Shown in pieces: positions 12,301 to 22,950 of a stretch of 64,000 nt of DNA. The notes beneath the pieces were generated by a model, which saw nothing but the letters and a program-made list of their open reading frames with translations, was not told where the DNA came from and ran no database searches. Each line of letters begins with the position of its first letter. Positions within the stretch are counted from its first letter, which is position 1. This DNA is from Proales similis (lineage: Eukaryota > Rotifera > Eurotatoria > Ploima > Proalidae). The stretch lies in assembly GCA_019059635.1 (NCBI GenBank), contig JAGVRJ010000005.1, positions 1,302,001-1,366,000 on the forward strand, written 5' to 3'. The position numbers and the translations under genes were made by a program.

Positions 12301-15180
12301 TCGAGTCCGCTATCACCGTTTCCTTCGACTAGTTCGGCGGCCAATTATGAAACGTTCTATGATTACTTTGCGATCAAATACAGTATAATGATCAGCGATT
12401 TAAATCAGCCGCTGCTGATTGTCACGCATCCGTCTACTCGCCTGAACCTACTCACGCCTCGCTACATGAACTTGAGAGCGAGCGTCATTCAAAAGTCATT
12501 CATTCCAGCGAATCGGCGCTCGGAAAAGAAAGGATCTGGCAGCCAGATTTATCTCATCCCAGAGCTGTTAAATGTGCATTCGTTCAGTGCAAGCACCTGG
12601 CGACGATCGCTTTGCTTGCCAAGTATCCTCTATAGAGTCAATTGTCTTCTATTGGCCGAAGAGCTGAGGCGCGAGATCGCCAGTACGTGCGGTATTGGTG
12701 TGCCCTGGTTCAACGACGAACTGCCCTTCGCTTCTCTATCATTTGAATGGGACGCGCAGAAAGAGATTGAAATGAGCAACGTACCCGACGTTGAGACGGA
12801 CGTGGCCAGTCTCAAACACAAAGAGGCCGACTATTTGCCAGCTAGTGATGACTGGAATTTCGAGATATCCGTGTGGAATCCGAACTCCGAGAACGAAAAC
12901 CCGCTTGCAAAGGATTCAAACAAGTTAACGATGCCGAGCGCCACCAGCACATCTACTGCCCCCTCTGCCGGCTGGCTTGATTTCGCATCCAACTCAAAAA
13001 CGCTTTTCATTGACTCTGACTTTTTGAACGCAATCGAGGCTGACTTTTCGGACGACGAGGATAGAGAGTTTAGCATTCAACCCGGTGAAGTGATCTCAAC
13101 GACGTCCGATTCTTGTTTGAAGAATTCGAGCGAGTCCAAGTTCACAATTGATTTGGCCACTTTAAAAGCAGACATGAAGAAAAAATCTGCGAAGCTTCTC
13201 TCCAAACTGAGTCAAGCAAACGCGAGCAATTTACCTGAATTCGACTCTCAAACAACTACCAGCACGCAAACAAATTCAAATTCGGCAGTTTTTGATATCG
13301 AATCACTGAATCTGAGTGAGAATTTGACGCCAAATCATCATCATGAGGCAAATCATACGTTCTCTGATTGGCGAGATTCGGCTATTGGCGATTGCCTAAA
13401 TTCGAATCTAAATCTGTCGTTTGTTTGCGAATCGAAATCGAACCAGCCGTTAGTCGACAACTTAGAAAGGCTCAATCGGCAATTCAAAACTAAAAATAAA
13501 TGCGAATCTCAGCAAGGCTCTGATGAGTCAATGTACAACACTGAAAAGCTCACAGTCCCGCTTGATGAGAAAAAAGTAAAAACTGCTCTGGAAGGCTTGA
13601 GCGTGAGCGAGCCGGTCGACTCGATCTTGTCCAGTGGGGACGCTGAAACTGAACAAGAAAGCCTACCAATGAGGAACACAGATTGGCACTTTGATTTTAT
13701 TTTAGACGATGATTGCAATTCGGCAAGTCTTGCGGATCTGCCAGGACCCGGCCCCGGTCTTCTGCTTCAAGCGCTCACTCTGTCCAACGCAGCTGACGGC
13801 TTCGATCTTGAAAGACTGGAGACGGTCGGCGACTCTTTTATTAAGCAGGCAGTCACCGTGTTTCTCTTCTTCACCTATCCGAACGTGCACGAGGGCAAAC
13901 TCAGTTATTTAAGAAGCAAAAAGGTGAGCAACTACAATTTATACAAACTCGGAAAGCAGCGCGCCATTCCGGAGCTCATCCTGTCCAGCAAGTTTGAGCC
14001 ATTCGAATCGTGGCTGCCTTCGCATTACGATAGTCTGTTTGAAGCAGAAAGCTCGGATCTGAACAATTTTGACAAATACACGAAGCACATGGTTTCGGAC
14101 AAGGCGGTCGCCGATTGTGTCGAGGCTGTGATCGGAGCTTATTTGGTCACAAGTGGTCCCAGAGCTGCTTTAACTGTTATGTCTTGGTTCGGACTTCAAG
14201 TCCTGCCAGCCGCTCGATTCGAAGACGGCTCTCAAGTTTTAACTGATTTCCCACCCGTTCAGGCGCCCAGTATATCAAGCGAGTCAAAGCTAAATGAGTT
14301 GACTCGCGGCTTTGCCGCTTTCGAGGCCAATATTGGCTACAAGTTCAAACATCGAGCATTCTTGCTCCAAGCATTCACGCACGCTTCCTACTTTCCAAAC
14401 GAATTGACTGATTGCTATCAACGACTCGAGTTTTTGGGCGACGCCATTCTTGATTATGTTATCACCCGCTATTTGTACGAGGACAAGAAGCGTCACTCGC
14501 CCGGTGAGCTGACCGATCTACGATCCGCTTTGGTGAACAACAATATATTCGCCTATTTGGCGGTCAAATACGAATTTCATAAATTTTTCAAGTACTGCGC
14601 GCCGGGCATATTCACCAGCATAGAGCGATATGTAGAAAATCAGAAATTGAATGGAGGAGACTTTGACATTGACGACGAATTTTTAGATTTTCATCTGAAC
14701 GACGAAGACGACAATGAGGAAGAGGCAGAAGAAGTAGAGGGCGAGTGCGAAGAAGAAGGCGATGAAGGCGCGGGAGAGGAAGCGTTCGAAATCAGCACTC
14801 GGAACCTAAATGAGTTGAATGAGCTCGAAGAGGCCGAGGTCCCTAAATGTCTTGGTGATATATTTGAATCAGTGGCAGGCGCAATTTACTTGGACTCGAA
14901 TCGCTCGTTTGAGACTGTATGGCGGGTGTACTATGGTTTAATGAAGCCTTACATTGAAAAGTTTACCGAGAACGTGCCCAAGTCGCCGATTCGCGAACTG
15001 CTCGAGCTAGAGCCAGAGAGCGCCAAGTTTGAAAAGCCCGAGAGAACGATCGACGGCAAAATCAGAGTGACTGTGACTGTGATCGGCAAGGGGAAATTCA
15101 AAGGTGTTGGCAAGAACTATCGCATGGCTAAAAATGCGGCCGCCAAACTCGCTCTGCAGAGTCTTAGGCCAGCTTTTTAA
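9301..15180 (+). CDS. DICER1: Dicer ribonuclease, 1959 aa, uninterrupted by introns, helicase decayed
   Basis: Endoribonuclease that cuts pre-miRNA or long dsRNA. Domains in order: helicase-like region about residues 60-600; Dicer dimerisation domain about 630-740 (LNRYCTRLPSD, LPINSAL); PAZ/platform about 970-1130 (NQPLLIVTHPSTRLNLLTP, CLPSILYRVNCLL); RNase IIIa about 1490-1640 (LERLETVGDSF, later DKAVADCVEAVIGAY); RNase IIIb about 1670-1890 (QRLEFLGDAILD, CLGDIFESVAGAIYLD); dsRBD about 1893-1957. Both RNase III centres keep their acidic residues. The helicase does not: no Walker A GKT is visible and the DEAD-box position reads FEEAS (about residue 195). An acidic insertion interrupts RNase IIIb at about 1785-1830. 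No splice is needed anywhere, unlike nearly all neighbours. Overall layout resembles insect Dicer-1. The ATG at 9301 is the first in the frame near the divergent promoter. AATAAA lies at 15245-15250. Confidence 0.95.
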   Translation: MDQFDDVELVSRFEPAAQPAPSISSASGNNRPECPTNQSRKFTAKRSKRMPWHIEIPGDRFIHQAFQIQLVDVCLGRHELVKSRKNLLIFIQNADWRNYLVLMFVKDRVNMMQTGQQIVFVCNMGSSVPIYVEFFSRHTNLKIAGIDSNLIQGIDSDGLERIRNEAQVIILTVAVLKEWLLKSLIAPDKFDCVLFEEASQAFYSSAYEQVVSLVGSAQQIIALARLDIDEASSCQAVKAHIESLKGTFKADLVETGTDLLDTRNQISGYEPKEAIHVYDECPGHQELRGELFQVIRGAQNLLDGIKRSVLNNPELASGNDDFTFMHQLSCRVLNECVYLISEVGIWCFAKSLLPLVNQLDKLATHVKDVKSEPTQELDGIQLQTVDSIALNQQLMLQYISTCLRQMREMCIKRFLAFKSKGHQSLENFSSNFVSSKVNALVRLLRAHLNRPTQFCCLILVQNKQVAIALSLFFKKLTKEDASFAFITANYIIGHRNDHSQPPDSDSTDSLKQEDIIRKFFSGEINLLICTNEIEKHIQVPSCVNLVIRFDCRPTKSECLPFDYFSYIRTKARSHCSNAVCHYFIPSNYLAPFLKRFTEYKNIESLLVSAYSTLLRDKKSQPFNPRQCSIDGLSLQNCIFVLNRYCTRLPSDQLTQLGVKERLFSRTSSSGSIEHRCVLRLPINSALNECVDGPWTENGIDLARRLAAFKACLLLFVHGELNKNLEPIGKEAFYRQQSPADQLDKQEWQQYLSANRSQELIPPGGNLPDRPGGSKRKQIYTKKVSTYLKQALPVSTQNGCCLYAIRCRLKTRLNEDQSEQIDESRFALVVSKPLIEIVEFPIFTSNGEETVCLEPIKSNLFLTPNELKCMKSFHRFLFSYVLRMEGRGVSPSPYLLGLEHLLKNSRRKSDPRGYYVVPIKKDQIDWELMKSLEGYTDRSFLRVPNYIQQIFDDESEECILKADGRKFKFDEKRYENAVVIPFYRSNEQTPQFYCVKAIDYESSPLSPFPSTSSAANYETFYDYFAIKYSIMISDLNQPLLIVTHPSTRLNLLTPRYMNLRASVIQKSFIPANRRSEKKGSGSQIYLIPELLNVHSFSASTWRRSLCLPSILYRVNCLLLAEELRREIASTCGIGVPWFNDELPFASLSFEWDAQKEIEMSNVPDVETDVASLKHKEADYLPASDDWNFEISVWNPNSENENPLAKDSNKLTMPSATSTSTAPSAGWLDFASNSKTLFIDSDFLNAIEADFSDDEDREFSIQPGEVISTTSDSCLKNSSESKFTIDLATLKADMKKKSAKLLSKLSQANASNLPEFDSQTTTSTQTNSNSAVFDIESLNLSENLTPNHHHEANHTFSDWRDSAIGDCLNSNLNLSFVCESKSNQPLVDNLERLNRQFKTKNKCESQQGSDESMYNTEKLTVPLDEKKVKTALEGLSVSEPVDSILSSGDAETEQESLPMRNTDWHFDFILDDDCNSASLADLPGPGPGLLLQALTLSNAADGFDLERLETVGDSFIKQAVTVFLFFTYPNVHEGKLSYLRSKKVSNYNLYKLGKQRAIPELILSSKFEPFESWLPSHYDSLFEAESSDLNNFDKYTKHMVSDKAVADCVEAVIGAYLVTSGPRAALTVMSWFGLQVLPAARFEDGSQVLTDFPPVQAPSISSESKLNELTRGFAAFEANIGYKFKHRAFLLQAFTHASYFPNELTDCYQRLEFLGDAILDYVITRYLYEDKKRHSPGELTDLRSALVNNNIFAYLAVKYEFHKFFKYCAPGIFTSIERYVENQKLNGGDFDIDDEFLDFHLNDEDDNEEEAEEVEGECEEEGDEGAGEEAFEISTRNLNELNELEEAEVPKCLGDIFESVAGAIYLDSNRSFETVWRVYYGLMKPYIEKFTENVPKSPIRELLELEPESAKFEKPERTIDGKIRVTVTVIGKGKFKGVGKNYRMAKNAAAKLALQSLRPAF

Positions 15181-15244
15181 ACATTTTGTTCAAATGTAGC
15201 TATTTTTCTAACAATTTAATGCGTAAAAGCGAATCAGGTCAAGC

Positions 15245-15250
15245 AATAAA
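15245..15250 (+). terminator. Likely poly(A) signal of Dicer
   Basis: AATAAA 65 nt past the Dicer stop. The 333-bp stretch 15181-15513 between the convergent Dicer and TMEM30 stops holds no gene. Confidence 0.5.
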
Positions 15251-15513
15251 TTTGAATCTGTTTTATGTTAAAAAATAGCTTAAGAAAAGAGCTGAATAAG
15301 ACACACACACGCAAGGCTGGACACCAAATTTGAACTGAAAAGGTGGTTATAACTCAATTTAAAGGGCTCTCGGTTGCAGTTGGTCATAGCTTAAGATAAA
15401 AATGGTAGAAGAATGTTTTGAGTGAAGAGGACATCAACTCTGGAGTTAAAAAAAAGGAACGATGCTCTTGCTGCCTGCTTTTAAGGAATCGCGAATGGAT
15501 AAGTGACTCTTCC

Positions 15514-17024
15514 TTAGCTCGGAACGTCAATGCTGGCAATGTTTGTTCGATTGCTGTTGTGCTCCTGGTCAGGTTTGGATTTGCGCGCAAACTTGAAATG
15601 GATGAAGAGAAACACAAAACCGAGCACAATGCACAAACAGCCCACAACTATGTAGGCGATGCCCAAGAACGGATTCTTGCCTCCAATCCAAGTGGTTGTA
15701 CTCAATACGAATGTTTTTCGGCCCTCAAAGCTCACCACCGGAAAGTCTTGATTTTGAGCATCAATCAAAAAGAGCTCACCAATTGAACAAAGCATTATAC
15801 TCACTGTAAGAAATTCTGACCGAATAGTTGCCGACTGGAAGGCCGTTCACAAACGTACCCTCGTGACTTATTCGCCTATGAAGCTTACGGAATGAAGGAA
15901 GTGCTGCAGTTCTCATCCAAACAATGAGATCTTCGTTTTTGTAGCCGTTGTTCGACTCGTCTGTGCTCAGCTCATTCACCGGCTTGGGCCAGTTCTTGGG
16001 CTTAATGGTGTTGGCAAATGTACTCGGATTGTTGAATTTCACTCGCTTGTCTGTGTCCCAGGCGATGCCGGTCGCCAACAAGGGCACTGTTTCGCTGTTT
16101 TTGTACTTGAGTTCGAATGTGTCTAGAATTCAAATGTCCGTTCAAATGTCTGATAGGGACAACTGCGATGGAGAGTTCTTACCGTTAAATATTGAATTGG
16201 CTATGGCTCCGCATGGTGCATATGCCAACACCTGGCTGCCGTTTGTGAATTTGTCGAATGGTGCGCATTCGCTGTTCAAATCTTGCGGTGCTACTGATCT
16301 TCCCAGAAGCTGGTTGTCGTCTCTTGATTTCACATAACGGCGATGATTTTGATAGAAGTTCTTTAGGCCATAATACATGAACACAGGCGCCTTATGGGCA
16401 AACTTTCAGATTTCTTCAAATTGCCTCTTGTCAAATTTTCCTCACCCCAAACTCTTCATCAATGCTGAACTTGATTTCACAAAAGCATGGAGTGTCCGGT
16501 TTTGATATTTGGGAGCATTTGCCGCTGCCATCGACCGAATCGCAGTCGGTGTAGTCGTGCACATATTCTTTCACCTTATTCGAGTTTGTTTGTTATTTTC
16601 AAGGCCTTCCAATAGAAAAGCGTCGTGTCGATTTCTTACCAAGTTGGACGAGTATAAGAGAACTGCGCCAAGAGTGACAAACACAATTCCGATCACGAAA
16701 AAGACTGGCATCACAGTTTTGGCGGTGAGCACAGGCTGCCAGGCGGGCAGCTTTTGCTGTTTAAGAAGCGAGTCTGAAACAGGCGTTGACCGATAAGCAA
16801 ACAGTTAAACTAGTTTCTGAGTAGAATGGTCTACTTTTAGGACGCTTGGACGCCGAGCTGGTGGAAGTCTCGGCACTTTTGCCGCCCAGGATGTTATCTT
16901 TGCTGTTCGCCCGGGTCGGTCGTTTCTTGGCGCCCTCCTGTCGCTGGCGTGCGGGGGCATCCTGGCGCTCAACAACGCTTATCTCATTTAGATTATGAGA
17001 AGCGACGCGGTCGGTCTCATCCAT
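15514..17024 (-). CDS. TMEM30A: CDC50/TMEM30 P4-ATPase flippase subunit, 403 aa, 6 exons
   Basis: Beta subunit that lets P4-ATPases leave the ER and flip phospholipids. Exons: 17024-16835, 16773-16640, 16574-16446, 16390-16183, 16122-15805, 15746-15514 (1212 nt). Hallmarks are [13 protein letters not shown] before the first membrane helix, [29 protein letters not shown], the block [14 protein letters not shown], and [14 protein letters not shown] starting the second helix. Cysteines of the ectodomain (TDCDS, PCFCEI, SECAPF) are kept for disulfides. N-terminal tail of about 65 residues is Ser/Lys-rich and cytosolic. The start chosen is the first ATG, residue MDETD; a non-ATG extension exists but is unlikely. 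Length is close to animal relatives (about 360). Confidence 0.95.
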
Positions 17025-18418
17025 TGCGGCTATCAACTAGACTCGAAGCCGATGAGCCTTTCTAAGGTTTAGAAACAGCTTTTTAAGGTCGCCGCGATTT
17101 CACGATGGAAGTAAAAATGCTCGCTGCAACCACTTTTTAAGGTGGCATTAAAATAAAAAAAGCTCACGTCGCATAAAACTGCCGTCGGCGGCAAAACATA
17201 CCGTGTCGCAATCAGCTCCAATTTATGCCTGAAACTTTTCGACTAGCTTTTGCTAGACACAATTTATTTTATTTCCATATTATGAGGTGCATAATTCACG
17301 AAATTATTTCGTTCGTAGATTACTCATTCGACTAAATTTCAATCGACCGACTCGGTGAGCAGCATTTAGACGAGCTGCTCGCAATCACTATCTCAACAAG
17401 ATCGAAAATGTGTTCACCTTTATTGCAAATGTTCACCGTTTTATATTTACTACGTTTAATAGTGAATTTTGTTGCCATTCGACCGATTAGGCTATTTCTG
17501 TTTGTTTTCGCTACTCCCTAATTCGCTGCTTAAAATTGATTTTATTTTCGTCGCCATTCCGCTTCAGCTCATTTTGAAAAATTCACGTTTCTGTTCAGTC
17601 GTGCGTTGAGATAAATATCATGATAAAATGGCTAAAATTTGCTCGTTGATGAGCGAAAAGACGGATACGAGTCGGCTATGATGTTCTAAAAGATTTCGGC
17701 TCTGCTTTGGCTCACTGAAAGCAAAGAATAAAGAGAAATCGATTTAGTCGAGTTGGAGAGAAGGCGAATCGAACATAAGAAACCTTAGAGATGGTCGGGT
17801 CAAGTTTTGACGAGGGTTTTTAAAAATTTTAATTGTATTGAATTGAAAATGTAAAATCGGGTGGTGAGCAGCAATTCAAGTGGCGCTGTTGTCGCAGGCG
17901 CCAACCAAACTGCTTATCTTGGTCGGGAAAGCCTATCGTTCATGTGATTGAGAGCAGCTGATCGGTTCAGAGAATGAAGACATGTTTGTCTCAATACGAG
18001 CTCATTCTGAACCGTTCGTGTACAAAGTGTGCCAAGCTCTCTCATACAAAAGTCTCGTTTGACATCTGCTTATCGATCGCAAGCATATAATTAATGATAA
18101 TAGACCGCCGTTGTATGTTTAACTACTCGGACGGGGCGTCGACGGCAGTTACCACAAAGATATTTTCACTTGGCTTTCTTGGTCAGAGAAAATTGCAGAA
18201 AATAAAACGAGTTGAACGGACTGGCCAGCTGCTGTCTTATCAGACTCGTTACGCTGCTTAAGGGCGTAATGAAACGAGACAGGTGCGCGTTCAGATCACG
18301 TCACTGTGGCTAGGCACAAACGCGTCCAGAAGCACACTAGACAAATAAGAAGCCGAAAGTGACCATATAAATTGGAGTATTTTTGCTTTAGATCGTTCTT
18401 AACTAGAGTTAATTGAGA
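17025..18418. promoter_or_regulatory. Divergent intergenic region between TMEM30 and EHBP1
   Basis: About 1.4 kb with no supportable coding or RNA gene. It separates two starts on opposite strands and so should contain both promoters. I see no recognised motif cluster. Confidence 0.5.
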
Positions 18419-21277
18419 ATGTCCAAAGTCTGGCGCCGACTGCAGAGAGTCGGCAAAAAAGCAGCCAAGTTTAAATTCAGCTCATTCGGTCATGATCTTA
18501 CTCTGTGCTGTGGAGCCAAGTGGCAGCCGAATCGAGTCAAAGTGGTCTGGAGTCATGGAGGCCGAAAATATTGCACAAGAGTAAAATTTGCTCAAATCCC
18601 TTATTCTTCGCGTTTAAAATCGAGCTTGAATAAAGTTGGCTGAATGGGAGCCAGAGCTGTGCAACAGCTACCAAGGAAAAGTGAACTGGGAGAGCAGCGG
18701 CGATCTGATCGAGTTTGACGCCACCTTATACAAAAATCAAAACGAGCAGAGATTCGAGCAAAAGGACTGGTCTGTGAGCATTGAGTGTGTAAGTGCAGCT
18801 TGTTGATTCCGAGCCGAAATAAACTTGCACAATCGGATTTGAACCAAAGGAGGACTTCAAAGGCAAGCATCGAATTTTAGCGCTCGGCTCAATAGACTTG
18901 GGCGCACATGCCACTCTGGATCCACACAGTCAAGAGCGAATTGAGAATTTCAATTTGAAAATTGTGTTTGATAGAATCAGCTCTGTCTCGCTCTCTTTTT
19001 CGATTGCATGTCATTTCCTGAAAGAAGGAAAAGCCACGTAAGTGTTCGACACCGCTTTCATTAACTTGAAGGCCGCCATTTTTTAATGACTCGCTTCCGA
19101 GCAGGGACGATGACATGATGAGTCTCAGTTCGTACATGTCCACCAATTCTAGCAACAATCCCTATCTCAATTCAAATACTTTATTTGATCGATTTCGTCG
19201 AGTTTCTGCGTCAAGCCTTGAAGACATAAACGACACTGAAACTGCTGAGGCCAACTCTTCCGCGGTGGGGGAAAGTCTGGATGAACAACAGACACTCGAT
19301 CTGGCCAGCAGCAGCCAATGGGATAAAACCCTTCTAGGCAGTAGGATACAAGCATTCGACTCAAGTACTGCCTGTTCCGAGCCTGGCCCTGAGACTCAAC
19401 AAAACAAAAAGGCCAGAGCACACGATTTATCGCGGACATCAACATTTGAAAGCACATTCGAGCGGCCGAATTTCACCATTCCGGCTCAAGAAAACGCTTT
19501 GAACCATCAAGCAGACCGATGCCCTTTTCCAAGCCAAACGAATACGAACGTGACCGTAGACGAGGCGTCAAAAGACATGATCTGCTCCGAGACAGGACAA
19601 GATCTACTCAAATGGGCTCAAGGGGTGCTAAAGCAATGCTCAGAGCCAGTATTTAAACGAGCAAGTGTCGACAATTTCAGCAAGTCATGGACAGACGGAG
19701 TGGCTATCTGTGCCATTCTGCATCATTTCAAGCCCGGAATTGTGTAAGCTTACTTTTTGTACTTTTTGAAAGTCCCTTATGAACTACTTATGAACCCTTT
19801 ATGAACTTTTTGTTGTCCCGCAGAGACGTGAAAGAACTAGACGAGGAGAAATGTGAGGAAAATTTGCGTCAAGCATTCAGGGCAATAGACTCGGAGAACA
19901 TCGTTCGTGTAATTGACATCGGAGATCTGCTCGGCAAAGAGAGGGTCGATCAGCTGCTGGTGATTACGCTTCTGCATCAGTTGAGGGCGCATTTTGAGAG
20001 TTCGGAGACAGCCAAAACATCAGACAGCAGGACGAGTTCGCCGACTAAAAGCGCAACACCAAGCAGTGTTAAAAAAAGCGGCCAAAAAAAGAACAAGGTC
20101 ACAAGAGCCGTGGCTGATAGTCAGCCGTCCGCAAATACACTGGGCCAGCAGGCAGATAGGATGACACCCCTAATGAGTGATCGTTCGGTCAAGCCGAACG
20201 CGCAACGAAGCTCATCAACTTTAAATCCGGCTCGATCAGCAGCGAATATTCTCAATAAGGTAAAGATCGTCGCTGCATTCGCGTTCAGTAGGTCATCACG
20301 CCACTTTGATTCTTCACGCTTTGTTTAAGAAAACAATCGATGAGAGTGGAGCAATGCGCTCTTCGCACTCGGTCGGAAAATTGACGAGTCCAGCGTCGAC
20401 GGACGTGCTCATCGCAAGGGCCAAGAAACAGTTCGAAAAGAATAGGATTATACTCGAGCGTAGTTTAGACGAGGTATGATGCGATAAGTAGCCAAAAGCC
20501 GGCCAGTTGCCCGATCTCGTCGGTCGTCCGGTCGCTCTGTGATAACTGAATCCAATAGAATAATTGTATCGCTTTTAGAACAAAGAAAACGACTCGAACT
20601 ACGAAGAATTAAAAAGCAGAATGGAGAAGGAGCGTGCCGAAAGCGAGCGAGAGATTGAGCAATTGTATAAAGAGCTCGAGCACATTCGCCAAGAGCAAAG
20701 CGAACTGGACAAGCGGGGAAGTCAGATAGAACGAGAGCTGAGGATTCTCATGCAGCGTAAAGATTCAAATGCGAATGCTGAAGACCGCCTTCTCAAGCAG
20801 TGGTTTCTGGTCATTAACGAGAGAAACTCGCTTCTATACCGTGAACAAGAGCTTGAAATTCTGTAAGTCTTGTTTAATAGGCAATGGCTGCAGAAAAAAA
20901 TTTCATTCGCGATCGACACCCGAGTAGACAAAAAGAGAAGATGCTCGAGCGGAGCTACAAGGAGCTGAGCGAACAGCTGAGAGTTCTGCTCGAGTTGAAA
21001 GATTTTGAGAAAACAGAAGAACAGAAGAGACTTGAGTCGAGCCTGTTCACTCAACTAGTAAGTCTAGTCGATCAGCGCAACGAGCTCGTTCAGCAACTGG
21101 ATGAAGAGAATAGGCTGTAAGTATCCAAATTGGACATTTAAATTCGACAAACATTCTGATTGCGACTGCCGTGACGAAAACAGACTTGGCGAGGAAGAGG
21201 CGATTCAAGAGACCATCAAGAGCAAAGACATTCAAGTGTTTCAGCGAGAGCAGCAAAGCCAATGCAGCATTCAGTAG
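18419..21277 (+). CDS. EHBP1: EH-domain-binding protein 1 (NT-C2, CH, bMERB domains), 763 aa, 9 exons
   Basis: Endocytic adaptor linking Rab GTPases and EHD proteins to actin. Exons: 18419-18580, 18636-18788, 18850-19037, 19105-19743, 19824-20259, 20330-20473, 20579-20862, 20925-21116, 21184-21277 (2292 nt). Residues 1-170 form the NT-C2 domain (MSKVWRRLQRVGKKAAKF, KEGKATDDDMMSLSSYMS), a Ser-rich linker follows, the calponin-homology domain spans about 328-440 (LLKWAQ, AICAILHHFKP, LLHQLRAHF), and the bMERB coiled coil that binds Rab8/10 fills about 585-750 (LLKQWFLVINERNSLL, LVSLVDQRNELV). The family's NPF motifs, used to bind EH domains, were not seen, nor a C-terminal CaaX box: it ends in CSIQ, with Cys fourth from the end, which could still be prenylated. 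AATAAA at 21485-21490. Confidence 0.93.
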
Positions 21278-21484
21278 CTGCTTCGCTCCTCTTTTTATCT
21301 GCTGTTGAGCCCAGTATTATTAGAAAGCAAATCGACCAGGCAGACAGACACGCAGTGTATATAGCGCAGTTGATACTTTTCTCCTTTTTTTTCTAAATCA
21401 ATGTACTATGGCCAAATTTTTAACTTTACTCAATTTTTCGCACTCTTTCTCTCACTCTCAAAGTGTCTAATCGTGAATGAAAGA

Positions 21485-21490
21485 AATAAA
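21485..21490 (+). terminator. Likely poly(A) signal of EHBP1
   Basis: AATAAA about 208 nt after the stop. The 418-bp stretch 21278-21695 between EHBP1 and the next gene holds this signal and nothing else I can name. Confidence 0.45.
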
Positions 21491-21695
21491 AACTCCTCAA
21501 GACAATGGACCAATTTCCTCAAATCGACTTGCCGCATCAGGTTTTGCATTAAAAGCGACAAGTGAAAGAGACGATGATGCCATTATGCGTCTTGTTTCAG
21601 CGAACTTGACTCATCCTTAGCTCTCTGATGTCACAACGAAAAAGGGACGCAGAGAAGAAAGGGCCAAAGAGTCAAACAATCTGTTCAGATAGAAA

Positions 21696-22813
21696 ATGGA
21701 GCTTTTAAGCGAATTTAAAAAAGAGTTCTATTGGGCCAACTTTGGCTTTTCCAACTACGACGGACATTACAATGCATTTATTTACCCAGCCGTAAGCCAA
21801 CCCAACAATCCAAAACACTCTCTTCAGACCTGAATCCTCCCTTGTTTTAGTTCAGTCAGATAAAGCCGATCGACTTTATTGGCTTCAAACTGGTTGCATG
21901 CGCCTATGTGTTTGTTTGGCTACTTCTATCGCTGCTTTTCAACAACAGCTACTCGTACGGCACAATCAACGTTGTCCAATTCAATTTGAATCAATCGACG
22001 CAATCGAACCAAACTGCATTCAGCGCGCACGTTAAACACTCCTGGTTCTACTACTTTTCAAATCAGATCTACTTGCTCCTGTTCGTTTATTATTTGCTCA
22101 TTTCCTACTTACTCATTCGGGTTTACTTTCACCACTTGAAATTGGTCGAATTGAAAGACATTTGGCGCAAGAGTGACGACTCGCCCAAGGAAGTAACACT
22201 GCGGTCGGCAAGCAGTTCCTGGACAGCTGACTGCCACTCTCCTCAATATCCTCGCGTGATCATTTTCATCTTGTGGTCAACTTACACAATGATGGTGCCT
22301 CTTGCTCTCATGGTCACCATCTTGTTCATCTACAATGAAATTGAGGACCAATTCTTCGCCAATTTCGCCCTTAAACATTCGCACAGTTTTCTGCGAATGT
22401 GGCTCACGCTCAACGTGAATCTGTTCAACTCGGTGCTCATTTTGATCGAGTTCGGCATCAGTCTTGTGCCCGTGCGAATATTTCACGTTTACATTCCGCT
22501 CATATACACAGGCGTCTATTCGTTGTTCATCCTGATCTGCTGGCTAGTTGATCGGCGCAGCCACGACACCCGGTATGAGAACATTATAAATCTAGACCAA
22601 GATGACTCATATCCATTTCGGCTCGCGTTCTACTTTGCCGCTTTAAACATTCTGCTCCATTTGGTCCATGCTGCCGCTTTTCAAGTCAAAATGTGGCTTT
22701 TGAACCAAAAGCTCCAAGAGGCCGACTCCACACACGTTGTGACAATGATTGACGGCGGCGATAGTCTCTCGGAATCCGTCTATTATCCACAGGAGGCAGT
22801 TATCGGCGACTAA
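21696..22813 (+). CDS. rost: Rolling-stone-like multipass membrane protein, 352 aa, 2 exons
   Basis: Exons 21696-21791 and 21851-22813 join in frame through a 59-nt intron. About six or seven hydrophobic helices are visible: around residues 45-60, 95-120, 170-200, 225-250, 255-280 and 310-330. The family call rests on the helix pair LNVNLFNSVLILIEFGISLVPVR followed (after HVYIP) by LIYTGVYSLFILICW, which has the pattern of the rolling stone family, first known from Drosophila myoblast fusion. Biochemical role of the family is not established. A short acidic C-terminal tail follows the last helix. Polyadenylation is probably at the palindromic signal 22935-22950. An unrelated multipass family cannot be excluded. 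Confidence 0.65.
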
Positions 22814-22934
22814 AAGCTTTTTGAACCGTTCGTCCAAGCTTCAAATTAGTTTGAGTTGCACAAGTCCTATTGGGGATCTTATCTTTTCGATGGAGCTAGA
22901 AAAATGAAACTATGCGGACAGAGAGCGTAAACGG

Positions 22935-22950
22935 TAATAAATATTTATTA
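22935..22950. terminator. Palindromic bidirectional poly(A) signal
   Basis: A perfect 16-bp palindrome, TAATAAATATTTATTA, gives AATAAA on both strands between the convergent rolling-stone-like gene and the orphan gene at 22948-23757. On the minus strand the hexamer overlaps the orphan's own TAA stop. Confidence 0.6.

Noticed and set aside
9301-15180. Dicer as a recent retrocopy
   Set aside because: No poly(A) tract, target duplications or decay are visible and all RNase III residues are intact, so recency is not supported.
20863-20880. 18-nt intron in EHBP1
   Set aside because: Too short and leaves the wrong phase; an acceptor at 20924 gives a 62-nt intron and the conserved bMERB sequence.
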